Assembly (NCBI RefSeq): GCF_002845275.2 | Contig: NZ_CP088149.1 | Location: forward strand, 3,654,501-3,718,500 | Direction of reading: 5' to 3' | Length of the DNA: 64,000 bases | From: Pseudomonas sp. S06B 330 | Lineage (GTDB): Bacteria > Pseudomonadota > Gammaproteobacteria > Pseudomonadales > Pseudomonadaceae | Shown: positions 37,809-47,335 of the stretch, piece after piece | Numbering within the stretch: the stretch's first letter is position 1 | Layout: the number at the start of each line of letters is the position of its first letter | Program-made: the position numbers and the translations under genes | The notes under the pieces: generated by a model | Told to the model about the DNA's origin: nothing | The model's input: the letters and a program-made list of their open reading frames with translations, nothing else | The model's database searches: none

Positions 37809-38672
37809 ATGTCAGTTGACCTACAAGCGCTCTATCCCAAACTGATCCATCTAATGCTGGACACGGTTTTCGTGGTCGACAGGAACAACCAGATTGTATT
37901 TGTAAGTGATGCTTGTGAGGCATTGCTCGGTTACCGTGCCGAAGAGCTGACCGGCACACCGATAACCGACTACATACATCCTGAAGACCTGACGGTCACC
38001 CGGGCGTCCATTATCCGAGTGATGAACGGCCAATCACACGTCGATTTTCGCAACCGCTATATCCGCAAGGATGGCGGTATCGTGCACATTCTGTGGGCTG
38101 CCTTCTGGTCCGAAGAGGTGGGTGCACGAATCGGCGTGGCGCGAGACGTGACTGCCCTGCGCCATGCCGAGGAAGAGTTACGCTTCCTGGCCCATCATGA
38201 TCCGTTGACACAATTGACCAACCGCTCGATTTTCAATGATCGACTGGAATCGGCCCTGCGTGCGGCGCATCGCCACCAAAATGCCTTGGCGTTGCTGTTT
38301 CTGGATGTCAATGACTTCAAGGGTATCAACGATGTCTACGGGCATGCCGTGGGTGATCGGGTACTCTGCTCGATTGCACGACGCCTGGAGGGCTGCGTGC
38401 GCGAGACGGACACAGTGGCGCGAATGGGGGGTGACGAGTTCACGGTGCTGTTGACCGATATCCAGTCGCAGGACGCCGTTGCCGAAAAGGTGACGCAGAT
38501 TATCGCAACCTTGGCCGAGCCGTTGGGCGCTGAGTTTGACGGGATCGACATGCCATCCTGCAGCGTAGGTGTCGCCTTTTACCCTACCGACGGGGAAGAT
38601 GCCGACACCCTGCTCAGCCATGCTGACGGCCAGATGTACCGGATGAAAAGGCGCCGCTCTGTCCCCGGATAA
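37809..38672 (+). CDS. PAS-GGDEF diguanylate cyclase
   Basis: 287 residues: a PAS domain with its C-terminal cap (about 10-120) and a GGDEF domain (about 125-285). The active site is a canonical GGDEF at 207-211. The product-inhibition I-site RETD is at 198-201, exactly five residues upstream, so the enzyme should make cyclic-di-GMP and be feedback-limited. No membrane segment. The start at 37809 gives a compact PAS domain; the upstream open frame lacks coding character. The ribosome site is weak. Confidence 0.88.
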   Translation: MSVDLQALYPKLIHLMLDTVFVVDRNNQIVFVSDACEALLGYRAEELTGTPITDYIHPEDLTVTRASIIRVMNGQSHVDFRNRYIRKDGGIVHILWAAFWSEEVGARIGVARDVTALRHAEEELRFLAHHDPLTQLTNRSIFNDRLESALRAAHRHQNALALLFLDVNDFKGINDVYGHAVGDRVLCSIARRLEGCVRETDTVARMGGDEFTVLLTDIQSQDAVAEKVTQIIATLAEPLGAEFDGIDMPSCSVGVAFYPTDGEDADTLLSHADGQMYRMKRRRSVPG

Positions 38673-38859
38673 TTGCTGCCTTAGCTAACAAGCAACGGGC
38701 TTGCCTGGCCCCTCCTAGCCTCACGGCAGCTGCGAATAGGCCGCCGAGGTTTGCGCCAGACTTACACCCGCAGCGCATCGCCGAGCAGATCAAGACCGTG
38801 TGGTCATGCCGTTATTCAAGCGCTGCGCCACTCCCCCACGATCCATCAGAAAACCGCGC

Positions 38860-39555
38860 TCAAGCCAGCAACTCGGTGATCCATTGGACGTGTCGGGCGA
38901 TGTCTTGCATCTTTTCTTCAGGGACAGCCTGCTGCGCCCGGGCGAAGTGGCTCAGGGTCTGCTGTTTCAGGCGCAGGATACGCTGCCACTTGGCCACAAA
39001 TGCCGGGCTACGCGCCTGCAACTGCAGCGGGCCGAAGTACAACTCCTCAGCGGTGTAGGTCACAGGCTCAGCACGTTCGGCGACGATGATTTCGTAATCG
39101 AAGCGGTTTTCCCGCAGCACCTCCTCGCAGAGGATGCGGTAGCCCTGTTCCATCAGCCATTGGCGCAATGGCTGCTCGCCGCCATTGGGCTGCAGGATCA
39201 GGCGCTCCTGGCCACTGAGCCGCGCCTTGCCGCTGTCAAGGATGTCGCGGATGGTTTCGCCACCCATGCCGCAGAGGCTGATCGCGGTGATCTCGTCTTC
39301 AGGCTTGATGGCTGCCAGGCCATTGGCCAGACGCACACTGATCCATGGGGTCATGTCGTTTTCACGCACCGTGCGCTCGGCCGCGTGAAACGGCGTCAAC
39401 GCGACCTCGCCGGCCACCGCCATGGCGATAACACCACGGCGCATCAACGCCACCGGCAAGTAGCCATGGTCCGAGCCGATGTCGGCCAGGCCCGCACCTG
39501 TTGGTACGTGCGCCGCCACACGCTCCAAGCGCATGGACAATGTCTGTTGGTTCAA
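38860..39555 (-). CDS. trmK: tRNA (adenine-N1)-methyltransferase TrmK family
   Basis: About 231 residues. Rossmann methyltransferase with the SAM motif LADIGSDHGYLPVAL and the family strings ISLCGMGGETIRDIL and LILQPNGGEQPLRQWL. Bacillus TrmK methylates A22 of tRNA; the exact target in Pseudomonas is less certain. I choose the TTG at 39555, since the frame then starts NQQTLSMRLERVAAHVP and AAAAGGGG lies upstream. A start at the ATG for MRLERV seven codons in is the alternative. Confidence 0.82.
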   Translation of the reverse strand: MNQQTLSMRLERVAAHVPTGAGLADIGSDHGYLPVALMRRGVIAMAVAGEVALTPFHAAERTVRENDMTPWISVRLANGLAAIKPEDEITAISLCGMGGETIRDILDSGKARLSGQERLILQPNGGEQPLRQWLMEQGYRILCEEVLRENRFDYEIIVAERAEPVTYTAEELYFGPLQLQARSPAFVAKWQRILRLKQQTLSHFARAQQAVPEEKMQDIARHVQWITELLA

Positions 39556-39788
39556 CTGCAGCCCCTTTTCAGCACGAACGCCCGGCACCTTTGGCCGGAT
39601 CGGGCCGCGATTCTGTCGGGCAACGCCGTACATTTCAAATTTATGCGATCAGGGCCACCACGCCCCCTATCGGCTGCTAGCACAAAACTATAGTGGCAAC
39701 TAGCCACCTTTCGTCGCTCAAGATCTAACGCGCTCAGGCCGATAGCGTTGAAACGTTCCAATAAAAGACCGAGTGAACTCCACACGCC

Positions 39789-41663
39789 ATGAATAAAAGT
39801 CTACGTTTCAGCCACAAAATTCTGCTTGTCGCCTCATTGATCGTGATGCTCGCCTTCACCCTGTTCACCCTCTACAACGACTACCTGCAGCGCAATGCCA
39901 CCCGCCTCAACCTGGAAAACTACCTGGCTGAAATGGGGGCGTCGACGTCCACCAATATTCGCAACCTGCTGGAGGGGCGAATCCGCCTGGTGGAAAACCT
40001 GGCACAGAACATCGCCCAGGAACCTGCCAGTGCCGAGACCCTGATGGGCCAGAGCGCCTTGATCTCAAGCTTTCTTACCGTTTACCTGGGCAAGGTCGAT
40101 GGCGGCTTCAGCGTGCGTCCGGATGCCAAGATGCCCGACGACTATGACCCGCGCATTCGCCCCTGGTACAAGGACGGCATGAGCGCCAGCGGCGCAGTAC
40201 TGACGGAACCCTACATCGACCTGACCACCAACAAGATGGTCATCGGCATCCTCAGCAAGGTGTCGAGCAACATCGGCGTGGTCGGTGGTGATCTGGCCTT
40301 GGATGGTTTGGTGGAGATCATCAACTCACTGAACTTCGGCGGCATGGGCTACGCCTTCCTGGTCAACGACCAAGGCAAAATCCTCGTCCACCCGGACCAG
40401 AAGCTGGTGATGAAGTCGCTGGCGGACCTGTTTCCGGCGCGCACACCAAAACTGTCTGCTGAGCTCACCGAGGTCCAGGCCAATGGCCAGACCCGCCTGC
40501 TGACCTTCGCGCCGATCAAGGGCCTGCCTTCGGCCAACTGGTACATCGGCCTGTCCGTCGACAAGGACAAAGCCTATGCGATGCTTAGCGAGTTCCGTAC
40601 CTCGGCGGTGATTGCCACCCTGGTTGCCGTGGCCATTATTATCGGTCTGCTTGGCCTGCTGATCCGTGTCCTGTTGCAACCGCTGCACATCATGACCCGG
40701 GCCATGGAAGACATTGCCGAAGGTGAAGGCGACCTGACCAAACGCCTGACCATTCACAGCCAGGACGAGTTTGGCATCCTGGGCACTGCCTTCAACCGTT
40801 TCGTCGAACGTATCCACACCTCGATCCGCGAAGTGTCCTCGGCGACCGAGCAGGTCAACGAAGTGGCCCTGCGCGTGGTCAGTGCCTCCAACTCCTCGAT
40901 GGTCAACTCCGACGAGCAATCCAACCGTACCAACAGCGTTGCTGCGGCCATCAACCAGCTCGGCGCTGCCGCTCAGGAGATTGCCCATAACGCCGCCCAA
41001 GCCTCGCAACAGGCAAGCTCGGCACGTCACCTGGCCGAAGAAGGCCAGCAGGTGGTTGATCGCAACATTGCCGCAATGAACCGCTTATCGGACCTTATCT
41101 GCACCTCCAGCTCGCACATTGAGACGCTCAACAGCAAAACTGTGAACATCGGCCAGATCCTCGAAGTGATCACCAGCATCTCGCAGCAGACCAACCTGCT
41201 GGCCCTCAATGCTGCGATCGAAGCTGCGCGGGCCGGTGAAGCCGGGCGTGGTTTCGCCGTGGTTGCCGATGAAGTGCGCAACCTCGCGCACCGTACCCAG
41301 GAGTCAGCGCAGCAGGTGCAAACAATGATCGAGGAGCTACAGGTCGGTGCCCGCGAGTCGGTCGACACCATGGGCCAAAGCCAGCGCCACAGCCAGGACA
41401 GTGTCGAAATCGCTAACCAGGCGGGTGAGCGCCTGGGCAGTGTGACCTTGCGCATCGGCGAGATCGACGGCATGAACCAGTCAGTGGCCACCGCCACCGA
41501 AGAACAGACTGCCGTGGTTGACGCGATCAACATGGACATCAACGAAATCAACATGCTCAATCAGGAAGGGGTCGAGAACCTGCAGTCCACCCTGCGCGCC
41601 TGTACCGACCTGGAACAGCAAGCCGCTCGCCTGAAACACCTGGTCGGCAGTTTCCGTATCTGA
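39789..41663 (+). CDS. Methyl-accepting chemotaxis protein with amino-acid-type dCache domain
   Basis: 624 residues: membrane helix (about 10-30), periplasmic dCache_1 sensor (about 35-275), second helix (about 278-302), HAMP and a signalling domain with the hairpin tip [19 protein letters not shown]. The sensor carries the amino-acid-binding set known from PctA: Tyr119, Arg124, Trp126, Tyr127 (YDPRIRPWY), Tyr142 and Asp168 in GGDLAL, at nearly the same spacings. It should therefore sense one or more L-amino acids directly. No methyl-esterase-binding pentapeptide is seen at the C-terminus (ends VGSFRI). Confidence 0.93.
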   Translation: MNKSLRFSHKILLVASLIVMLAFTLFTLYNDYLQRNATRLNLENYLAEMGASTSTNIRNLLEGRIRLVENLAQNIAQEPASAETLMGQSALISSFLTVYLGKVDGGFSVRPDAKMPDDYDPRIRPWYKDGMSASGAVLTEPYIDLTTNKMVIGILSKVSSNIGVVGGDLALDGLVEIINSLNFGGMGYAFLVNDQGKILVHPDQKLVMKSLADLFPARTPKLSAELTEVQANGQTRLLTFAPIKGLPSANWYIGLSVDKDKAYAMLSEFRTSAVIATLVAVAIIIGLLGLLIRVLLQPLHIMTRAMEDIAEGEGDLTKRLTIHSQDEFGILGTAFNRFVERIHTSIREVSSATEQVNEVALRVVSASNSSMVNSDEQSNRTNSVAAAINQLGAAAQEIAHNAAQASQQASSARHLAEEGQQVVDRNIAAMNRLSDLICTSSSHIETLNSKTVNIGQILEVITSISQQTNLLALNAAIEAARAGEAGRGFAVVADEVRNLAHRTQESAQQVQTMIEELQVGARESVDTMGQSQRHSQDSVEIANQAGERLGSVTLRIGEIDGMNQSVATATEEQTAVVDAINMDINEINMLNQEGVENLQSTLRACTDLEQQAARLKHLVGSFRI

Positions 41664-41680
41664 TCTGCCACTGTTGGAGT

Positions 41681-41718
41681 ACCCGCCGCTACAACACTGC
41701 AGCGTTGTAGCAGCGGGT
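41681..41718. terminator. Long hairpin between chemoreceptor and NTF2-like genes
   Basis: A 38-base almost perfect palindrome: ACCCGC-C-GCTACAAC on the left pairs with GTTGTAGC-A-GCGGGT on the right, around a CTGCAG core. It lies between convergent genes, which suggests a bidirectional terminator, and has the look of a dispersed Pseudomonas repeat. Confidence 0.6.
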
Positions 41719-41752
41719 CATAAACGCGCAATACGCGCGCAGCGGATTGTCG

Positions 41753-42124
41753 CTACGCGTGGTAGTAATAGAGCTTATTGATGATTATCCAATGCTCATC
41801 GATTTTCAGTAGCGATAGGTAATCTGTAAACCTCATTCCGACATAGTCATCAATCATTTTTACTGCGGCAGCGTCGCCGGTAATATCTACGCTAATGACC
41901 TCCCAGAAGGGCTGTGAGCCTTTTGCTGCCGGGCCTTCGGCCTTGATGGCGGCAATAAAGTCATCAAGGGATAACCATTCGAGTTCTTGATGGTAGTGGC
42001 CAATGATACGACAGGCTGGGTGAAAAGCTTGACGCAGCAATGTTTCGTCTGCGAACACCATACCCTCTACATAACTGCCGAGCACACGATGGATACGTTC
42101 TTTATCCGCCGAGTCAGTCGTCAC
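41753..42124 (-). CDS. NTF2-like (SnoaL/lumazine-binding-type) protein
   Basis: 123 residues, one NTF2-like cone fold: N-terminal helix ERIHRVLGSYVEGMVFAD, then FHPACRIIGHYHQELEWLS and the C-terminal strands FTDYLSLLKIDEHWIIINKLYYYH. This small family is widespread and mostly without assigned function. The GTG at 42124 has AGAGG seven bases upstream. No partner gene is apparent. Confidence 0.78.
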   Translation of the reverse strand: MTTDSADKERIHRVLGSYVEGMVFADETLLRQAFHPACRIIGHYHQELEWLSLDDFIAAIKAEGPAAKGSQPFWEVISVDITGDAAAVKMIDDYVGMRFTDYLSLLKIDEHWIIINKLYYYHA

Positions 42125-42272
42125 GTTATACCTCTACAGTCTCCCCCCGCAGCGAAAGAGAAAAGGGATCGGCAGTCATACCAGCAACTGCTCAACCTGA
42201 ACGTTTAGTCCGCCCTGAAACGTCCCGAGTCGGCTAACAATGCGCGGTCTTCAACGGGATTTACATCACCCA

Positions 42273-42536
42273 TCAGTATTTGATGTCCCGAGCAGTGCGG
42301 CGCGTGTCTTGCTTGGTACTGCGCTTGTCCTGGCGACATCCGGCATTGCTCTTTTCATTGTCCCGGCGGCAGTCATACTTGGTTTCGCGTGCAGTGGAGC
42401 GTCCTTCCTGGCGAGTATCCCGTGCTTCGCGGCGTTGTTCCCCCTGCTCGGTGGCATACGTCGGCAGCGCCAACCCTTGCACGCCAGCGCAGATGAGCAG
42501 TGCCATCAGCATTTTGACGCAGTGTTTGCCATTCAT
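42273..42536 (-). CDS. Small exported, highly charged protein, 87 aa
   Basis: Starts with a signal peptide (MNGKHCVKMLMALLICAGVQ, probable cleavage after TYAT or nearby). The mature part is almost all Arg, Lys, Asp, Glu, Thr and Gln with a repeated TAR(E/D)xKY element (TARETKY and TARDIKY at the end) and two Cys. It is probably disordered in the periplasm. GGAGG precedes the ATG at 42536. No function is known to me. Confidence 0.65.
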   Translation of the reverse strand: MNGKHCVKMLMALLICAGVQGLALPTYATEQGEQRREARDTRQEGRSTARETKYDCRRDNEKSNAGCRQDKRSTKQDTRRTARDIKY

Positions 42537-42768
42537 GATCGTCCTCCAGCTCGAAATCGCTCGGTTGCTTCGCTGAAAATCTACAAAATTCCCCGCAGCG
42601 CATGGACTCCAACGATAGGACTGTGCAGGGCGTCCTGCAATGGCTGCAGCGATGGACGGCAGCTCAACCGTCCAGCAGCGCATGCCGTCTGCCATCGACG
42701 GGTAACGCCACGATACCTTGGCAACGACTACGCTTGTCGATGACACCTTGCCTGCCAAAGAGGCCCCC

Positions 42769-44046
42769 ATGAGCGCCGCGCCGCTGTCCGAACTTGATGC
42801 CGCTCTGCCCGGCCTGGCTCGTAACATCCGCGTGCTCGACGCCTTGGCTTGGCCCATTGGCGTCGAGGAAATCTTCCTGGACCAGTGGCGTCGCGGACAG
42901 GCGCGACTGCCCGACATTGCGTTGTGCCCGCGTGATCACGCTGCCGACATTGCTGCCCTTGAGGCCTTTGCGAGTCGTTGCGATAAGGGCCATCCGGCCG
43001 GCAACTACCTGGCCATGACGGCCCGCAGCTATGCCACTGCGGCACGCATGCTCGGCGCCATTGGCACCCCTGCCTTTACCCAATATTCGTCAGCGTTGTA
43101 CCGGCGTCCGGATTTCGAATACCCGCGGCTGAACCTTAACATGCTCGACGCTGCCCGGTTCTTCCTCGATACCACCGATGCCCTACTGGGTGGCACACAG
43201 ATTCCACCGACCCAGGCCGACATTCCGGCCGCAGCCTTTGCCGCCTGGATGCAACCGGAACTGGATCAGTTCTTCGGCCCAGGCCAGATCACCGTCATAC
43301 TCGATCCGACCCTGGCCGCCAAAGCCATCGCCGGCTCCAGCCGGATCCGCTTACGTGCCAGCGCGCTGTTCTCGGAGCTGGACAAGCATCAGCTGTTGCA
43401 ACACGAAGCCTTCGTGCATGTGGCCACCGCACAAAATGGCGCACGCCAACCCAACCTCAAAAGCCTGGGCCTGGGTGCACCACGCACCACCCAAACTCAG
43501 GAAGGCATCGCCACCCTGGCCGAGCTGTTCACCGGTAGCATGGACATCAATCGCTTGCGACGCCTCGCCCTGCGCGTACTCGCGGTTCAGCAAGCGCTCG
43601 ACGGTGCCGATTTCATCCAGGTGTTCGAAGGCTTTTTGGCCGGCGGCCAGTCGCAGGAGGAATCCTTCCGCTCCACGCAACGGATATACCGCGGTGCCAA
43701 CCTGCGTGGTGGCTCAGCCTTCACCAAGGATGCCGCCTATCTGACGGGCTTGCTCGGCGTGCATACCCTCCTGCGCATCGCCATCCGCGATAACCGCCCG
43801 GACCTGGTCGGCCATTTGTTTGCCGGTCGCCTCAACCTGGGGGATACCGTGCGCCTGGCACCGCTGTTCGAATCCGGCTGGCTACAGGGACCGGTGTATG
43901 TCCCACACTGGGCCAGCGATTTGCGTCGCCTCGCCGCCAACTTGGCCTTCTCTGCCTTTATCTCGCGGATCAAACTGGATGTGCTCGATCTGGAGGTATT
44001 CATGGCCTTTGCCGATGAACATGAAGCGAATGCCAGTGCGCTGTAA
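42769..44046 (+). CDS. DUF1704 metallopeptidase-like protein (QEGLA-motif family)
   Basis: 425 residues. It shows the HExxxH zinc motif (HEAFVH, His212-Glu213-His217) and the TQTQEGIATL string for which the family was named ('flavohemoglobin expression-modulating QEGLA motif protein'). Eukaryotic relatives (MATCAP) are tyrosine carboxypeptidases acting on tubulin, so a carboxypeptidase-like activity is plausible, but no bacterial substrate is established. The ATG at 42769 has AGAGG close by; 17 further codons upstream are open. Confidence 0.8.
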   Translation: MSAAPLSELDAALPGLARNIRVLDALAWPIGVEEIFLDQWRRGQARLPDIALCPRDHAADIAALEAFASRCDKGHPAGNYLAMTARSYATAARMLGAIGTPAFTQYSSALYRRPDFEYPRLNLNMLDAARFFLDTTDALLGGTQIPPTQADIPAAAFAAWMQPELDQFFGPGQITVILDPTLAAKAIAGSSRIRLRASALFSELDKHQLLQHEAFVHVATAQNGARQPNLKSLGLGAPRTTQTQEGIATLAELFTGSMDINRLRRLALRVLAVQQALDGADFIQVFEGFLAGGQSQEESFRSTQRIYRGANLRGGSAFTKDAAYLTGLLGVHTLLRIAIRDNRPDLVGHLFAGRLNLGDTVRLAPLFESGWLQGPVYVPHWASDLRRLAANLAFSAFISRIKLDVLDLEVFMAFADEHEANASAL

Positions 44047-44141
44047 GCAGGGGTCTGTTCCGCTAGGTGTGATGAATATTTGGCCGGATACCAAAAATTG
44101 TTTATGGTCTTCGAAACAGACTTTTAAACAGGATAGTGAAC

Positions 44142-44549
44142 GTGAGAAAAATCATTTCTGTGGTCATCGTGGCGACGGCATTTGCCATGGGTACGGCAAC
44201 CGCTCAAGAATCCGCAGAATCTGGCGCATTGAACGAATGTTACGAAAGCACAGGCGATCAGCCCCGCACCGCGTTGCAGCCTTGCCTTGAGCGTAAGGCT
44301 GTCGAAGCTACCTCGCAAATGACTACCGCCTACAACACGCTGGAAGCGCAGACCAAGGAGATAGACTCGAGCGCGACGGCCAAAGCCCTTGCCTCGCTGC
44401 GCGCGTCGCAGGAGGCCTTCGAGAAATTCAAGGATGCGCAGTGCCAATGGCAAGCAGACGCCGCGATGGGTGGCTCGGGTGCGGGAGATTTTTTAAGTGC
44501 CTGTAACGTGGATTTGATCCGTTGGAGAACCAAGCAACTGGCCGATTAA
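44142..44549 (+). CDS. LprI-like (DUF1311) secreted protein
   Basis: About 135 residues with a signal peptide (RKIISVVIVATAFAMGTATA, cleavage before QESAE). The mature part is helical with four Cys (NEC, QPC, AQC, SAC), enough for two disulfides, and the W-rich end DLIRWRTKQL. The DUF1311 domain occurs in the lysozyme-inhibitor LprI of mycobacteria and in many proteobacterial periplasmic proteins; inhibitor function here is conjecture. Starts with GTG; 44142 is preferred because AGGA is nine bases upstream, with 44136 as alternative. Confidence 0.75.
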   Translation: MRKIISVVIVATAFAMGTATAQESAESGALNECYESTGDQPRTALQPCLERKAVEATSQMTTAYNTLEAQTKEIDSSATAKALASLRASQEAFEKFKDAQCQWQADAAMGGSGAGDFLSACNVDLIRWRTKQLAD

Positions 44550-44664
44550 ATGTATTGAGCTGCCGTCAGGCTGCGATCGGGTGTGAAACGGCCGCAACCT
44601 GGCCACCGCGATTCGTCAGCCCCAACGAGGTGCCCGCGTTGCGACGGCCTTACTTGTTTTCTAA

Positions 44665-44750
44665 TGTGGGGCTGGCCTTGCCAGCGATGCAAACACCGCA
44701 TCACCGCAGACTGCGCGTCGATTGCATCGCCGGCAAGGCCGACTTCCACA
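44665..44750. repeat. REP-like inverted repeat
   Basis: Left arm at 44665-44691 (starts TGTGGGGCTGGCCTTGCC) and right arm at 44723-44750 (ends GGCAAGGCCGACTTCCACA) pair over about 27 bases with few mismatches, separated by a 31-base loop. The GC-rich core with GGCAAGGCC is typical of Pseudomonas intergenic REP/REPIN elements. It lies between two convergent genes. Confidence 0.65.
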
Positions 44751-44758
44751 GGCCAGTG

Positions 44759-45238
44759 TTAGCCTTTAAGCGCCGCTTCAATGGCCGCAATATCGATCTT
44801 CCTCATCGTCATCATCGCCTCGAACGCCCGCTTGGCAGCGGCACGGTCGGGGCTGCTAACCGCAGCGATCAAGACCCGTGGCGAGATCTGCCAGGACAGC
44901 CCCCACTTGTCCTTGCACCAACCGCAGGCACTTTCTTCGCCGTCGTTGCCGACAATGGCATTCCACAAGCGGTCGGTTTCAGCCTGGTCTTCAGTGATGA
45001 CCTGAAAGGAGAAAGCTTCGCTGTGCTTGAACAGGGGACCGCCGTTCAGGCCCACACACGAGGTACCCATCACGGTGAAGTCGACCGTCAGGACATCACC
45101 CTCCTTACCTGAGGGAAAGTCGCCAGGCGCAAGGTGCACGGCGTTCACAGCGCTGTTGGGGAAGGTCTTGGCGTAGAAGGTGGCGGCCTCCAGGGCGGTG
45201 CCGTCGTACCACAGGCACAGGGTGGGTGTGCTGGTCAT
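44759..45238 (-). CDS. VOC-superfamily (PhnB/3-demethylubiquinone-methyltransferase-like) protein
   Basis: 159 residues, two betaalphabetabetabeta halves of the glyoxalase/VOC fold. It opens PTLCLWYDGTALEAATFYAKTF (seen as segments) and carries NGGPLFKHSEAFSFQV and SACGWCKDKWGLSWQISP, the signature of the PF06983 group. Members are often called 3-demethylubiquinone methyltransferases, but they lack a methyltransferase fold and the true function is unknown. Confidence 0.83.
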   Translation of the reverse strand: MTSTPTLCLWYDGTALEAATFYAKTFPNSAVNAVHLAPGDFPSGKEGDVLTVDFTVMGTSCVGLNGGPLFKHSEAFSFQVITEDQAETDRLWNAIVGNDGEESACGWCKDKWGLSWQISPRVLIAAVSSPDRAAAKRAFEAMMTMRKIDIAAIEAALKG

Positions 45239-45272
45239 GGGGCTACTCCAGATTGAGGACTGGCCCCTGAGT

Positions 45273-46163
45273 CTAGTCGCCCTTGCCCGAGAGGAAACTG
45301 ACCAACTGACGACCGTGGCTGCTCAGCGATTCCCAGCCCTTGATGCACAGGCGCAGTTCGAGGGTGGCCCAACGCTCTTCCAGCAGGATCATGCGCACGG
45401 GCAGTTCTTGCTCCATGCGCAGAGCAGTGGTCTGCGGCAGCATAGCGATACCGGCGCGCTGGGCGACCAACTGGGCGATGGCTTCGAAGCTGGGTGCACG
45501 CACGCGGATCTGCAAGGGCATGCCCAGCTTTCTTGCCCGCTCTTCGACAAAACGCTGCATCGCCCGCTCGGGCGGCATACCGATGAACGGGTAACCCAGG
45601 GCATCACGCAACTGGGTGTGTTCGCGCGCGGCCAAAGGGTGTTCGCTCGGCACCAACATCACCAGTCGCTCATTGCGAAACGGCAACGACAGCACGCCAT
45701 CGCTGATGACGCTACCGTCATATACGCCGATGTCACATTCGCCGGTCAGCACCGCACGCATGACGTCCGTACTGCGGTATTCGGTCAGTTGCAGATCGAC
45801 TTCCGGGTAGTCGGCCAAAAATGTGCCGAGCACTGCCGGCAGCAGGGTGCTGGTGGTCACGGTGGTAGCGGCCAGACGCAGGGTGATGCGCCGCTGACCG
45901 GCGAGTTCCTTGAGGGTGTTTTCAAGCGTTTGCGCTTCGCCAAGCACACTGCGGGCGGCCTCCAGTACCAAGCGGCCGGAAGGCGTGAGCTGCATACCAT
46001 CGGCCTTGCGGGTGAACACGGCAATACCGTAGCGCTCCTCGAACAGGCGCAAACGGGTACTGGCGGCCGAGACAGCCACCGGGATGCTGGCGGCGGCCTT
46101 GCTCAAACTGCCGGCGGCAGCAATGGCGGTCAGCAAGCGTAAATCGGCGAGATCGAAGTGCAC
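45273..46163 (-). CDS. LysR-family regulator, divergent from EamA transporter
   Basis: 296 residues. N-terminal winged helix (LADLRLLTAIAAAGSLSKAA, then AVSAASTRLRLFEERYG) and a standard effector domain. The GTG at 46163 is chosen because it begins the conserved HFDLADLRLL; the frame stays open far upstream, but that part merely shadows the EamA gene on the other strand. 102 bp separate it from the divergent transporter gene, the classical arrangement for a LysR regulator and its target. Confidence 0.87.
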   Translation of the reverse strand: MHFDLADLRLLTAIAAAGSLSKAAASIPVAVSAASTRLRLFEERYGIAVFTRKADGMQLTPSGRLVLEAARSVLGEAQTLENTLKELAGQRRITLRLAATTVTTSTLLPAVLGTFLADYPEVDLQLTEYRSTDVMRAVLTGECDIGVYDGSVISDGVLSLPFRNERLVMLVPSEHPLAAREHTQLRDALGYPFIGMPPERAMQRFVEERARKLGMPLQIRVRAPSFEAIAQLVAQRAGIAMLPQTTALRMEQELPVRMILLEERWATLELRLCIKGWESLSSHGRQLVSFLSGKGD

Positions 46164-46265
46164 GGGGTTTCTCTTTTGGCGAAGGCTTGATTCGGAAAAA
46201 TGCGATTCTGCGTGACAAGCCTTCACTTTAGAATAACCCCAATCTCTTCCTTGGTTGGGCTGCTG

Positions 46266-47246
46266 ATGAATAATGTGCGTGGGTTGTACCAGCGTTGCGT
46301 CCAGAACGGCAGCCTGTTTGCGGTGCTGTCTGCACTGGGGTTCAGCCTCAAGGCGATTTTCGTCAAGCTGTCTTACGCCGCCAGCTCTGTGGATGCGATC
46401 ACCCTGTTGGCAATGCGCATGGGCCTGGCGCTGCCGTTGTTTGCCTGGCTGGTATGGGCCAGCCGCGGCCCGACCAATGCACGCCTGGGCCTGGGCGACG
46501 GCGTGCGGGTGATGCTGCTGGGTTTGTTCGGTTATTACCTGGCGAGCCTGTTCGATTTCTATGGGCTGCACTACATCAGCGCCGGGCTTGAGCGGCTGAT
46601 CCTGTTTACCTACCCGACCCTGGTGCTGGTGTTCCAGGCCATTGCCCTGCGCGAGCGCCCTACCCTGCGCACCCTGGCGGCGATGGGCTTGTGCTACCTG
46701 GGCCTGGGCATCGCCTTTGTGCATGACGTCAGCGTCGCGGGGATGGGTGGGCAAGTGATACTGGGCGCAGCGTGGGTGTTCGCCAGCGCGGTGACCTATG
46801 CGCTGTATTACTCCGGCACCGGCATCATGCTCAAACGCATGAGTTCCATGCGCCTGGCCGGGTTGGCTGGTGGTGCTTCGTCGCTGATGGTATTAACCCA
46901 CTACCTGTTGGCGGCGGATACCTCGCTGCTCATGCAACTGCCCGCGACCGTGTGGGTGTATGCGGGGTTGATGGCCGTGGTCTCGACGGTGCTGCCGATC
47001 TATTGGGTGGCCTTGGCGATTCAGCGTATGGGCGCGACCCATACAGCGGCGGTCGGCAATCTGGGGCCGGTGCTGACCGTACTGGCGTCATGGGCGGTAC
47101 TCAGTGAGGAGGTTTCGCTGTACCAGATTGCCGGGCTTGCCCTGGTGCTGTTCGGGGTTTCGCGGTTGAAACCGGTGCGCGCCAAGACCGCGGTGCAGAC
47201 GTCGGAGCCCGTAAGCGCAGCGCCGCAAAAGATACCGGTCAACTAG
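46266..47246 (+). CDS. EamA/DMT-family transporter
   Basis: 326 residues with ten predicted membrane helices in two EamA repeats (about 18-145 and 165-300), e.g. FAVLSALGFSLKAIFVKLSY, and later AVGNLGPVLTVLASWAVLSE at the start of the last helices. Such proteins export amino acids or metabolites. The substrate is not evident. The start at 46266 is the first ATG with coding character; the ribosome site is weak. It is probably controlled by the divergent LysR gene. Confidence 0.86.
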   Translation: MNNVRGLYQRCVQNGSLFAVLSALGFSLKAIFVKLSYAASSVDAITLLAMRMGLALPLFAWLVWASRGPTNARLGLGDGVRVMLLGLFGYYLASLFDFYGLHYISAGLERLILFTYPTLVLVFQAIALRERPTLRTLAAMGLCYLGLGIAFVHDVSVAGMGGQVILGAAWVFASAVTYALYYSGTGIMLKRMSSMRLAGLAGGASSLMVLTHYLLAADTSLLMQLPATVWVYAGLMAVVSTVLPIYWVALAIQRMGATHTAAVGNLGPVLTVLASWAVLSEEVSLYQIAGLALVLFGVSRLKPVRAKTAVQTSEPVSAAPQKIPVN

Positions 47247-47335
47247 ACTTCAAGGTTCTGGTGCTGAACATGCCTCAAGGCACCGGTCACCCAACAGTAG
47301 TCATTTCCACCGAGTTGAACTGAGTACACACCATC

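Noticed and set aside
38673..38859. Possible small RNA between diguanylate cyclase and trmK
   Set aside because: 187 bp with no promoter- or hairpin-T-run-like structure; nothing to support a call.
46164..46754. Upstream extension of the LysR frame (minus strand)
   Set aside because: Overlaps the EamA gene on the other strand; composition is shadow-like and the true LysR N-terminus starts at 46163.
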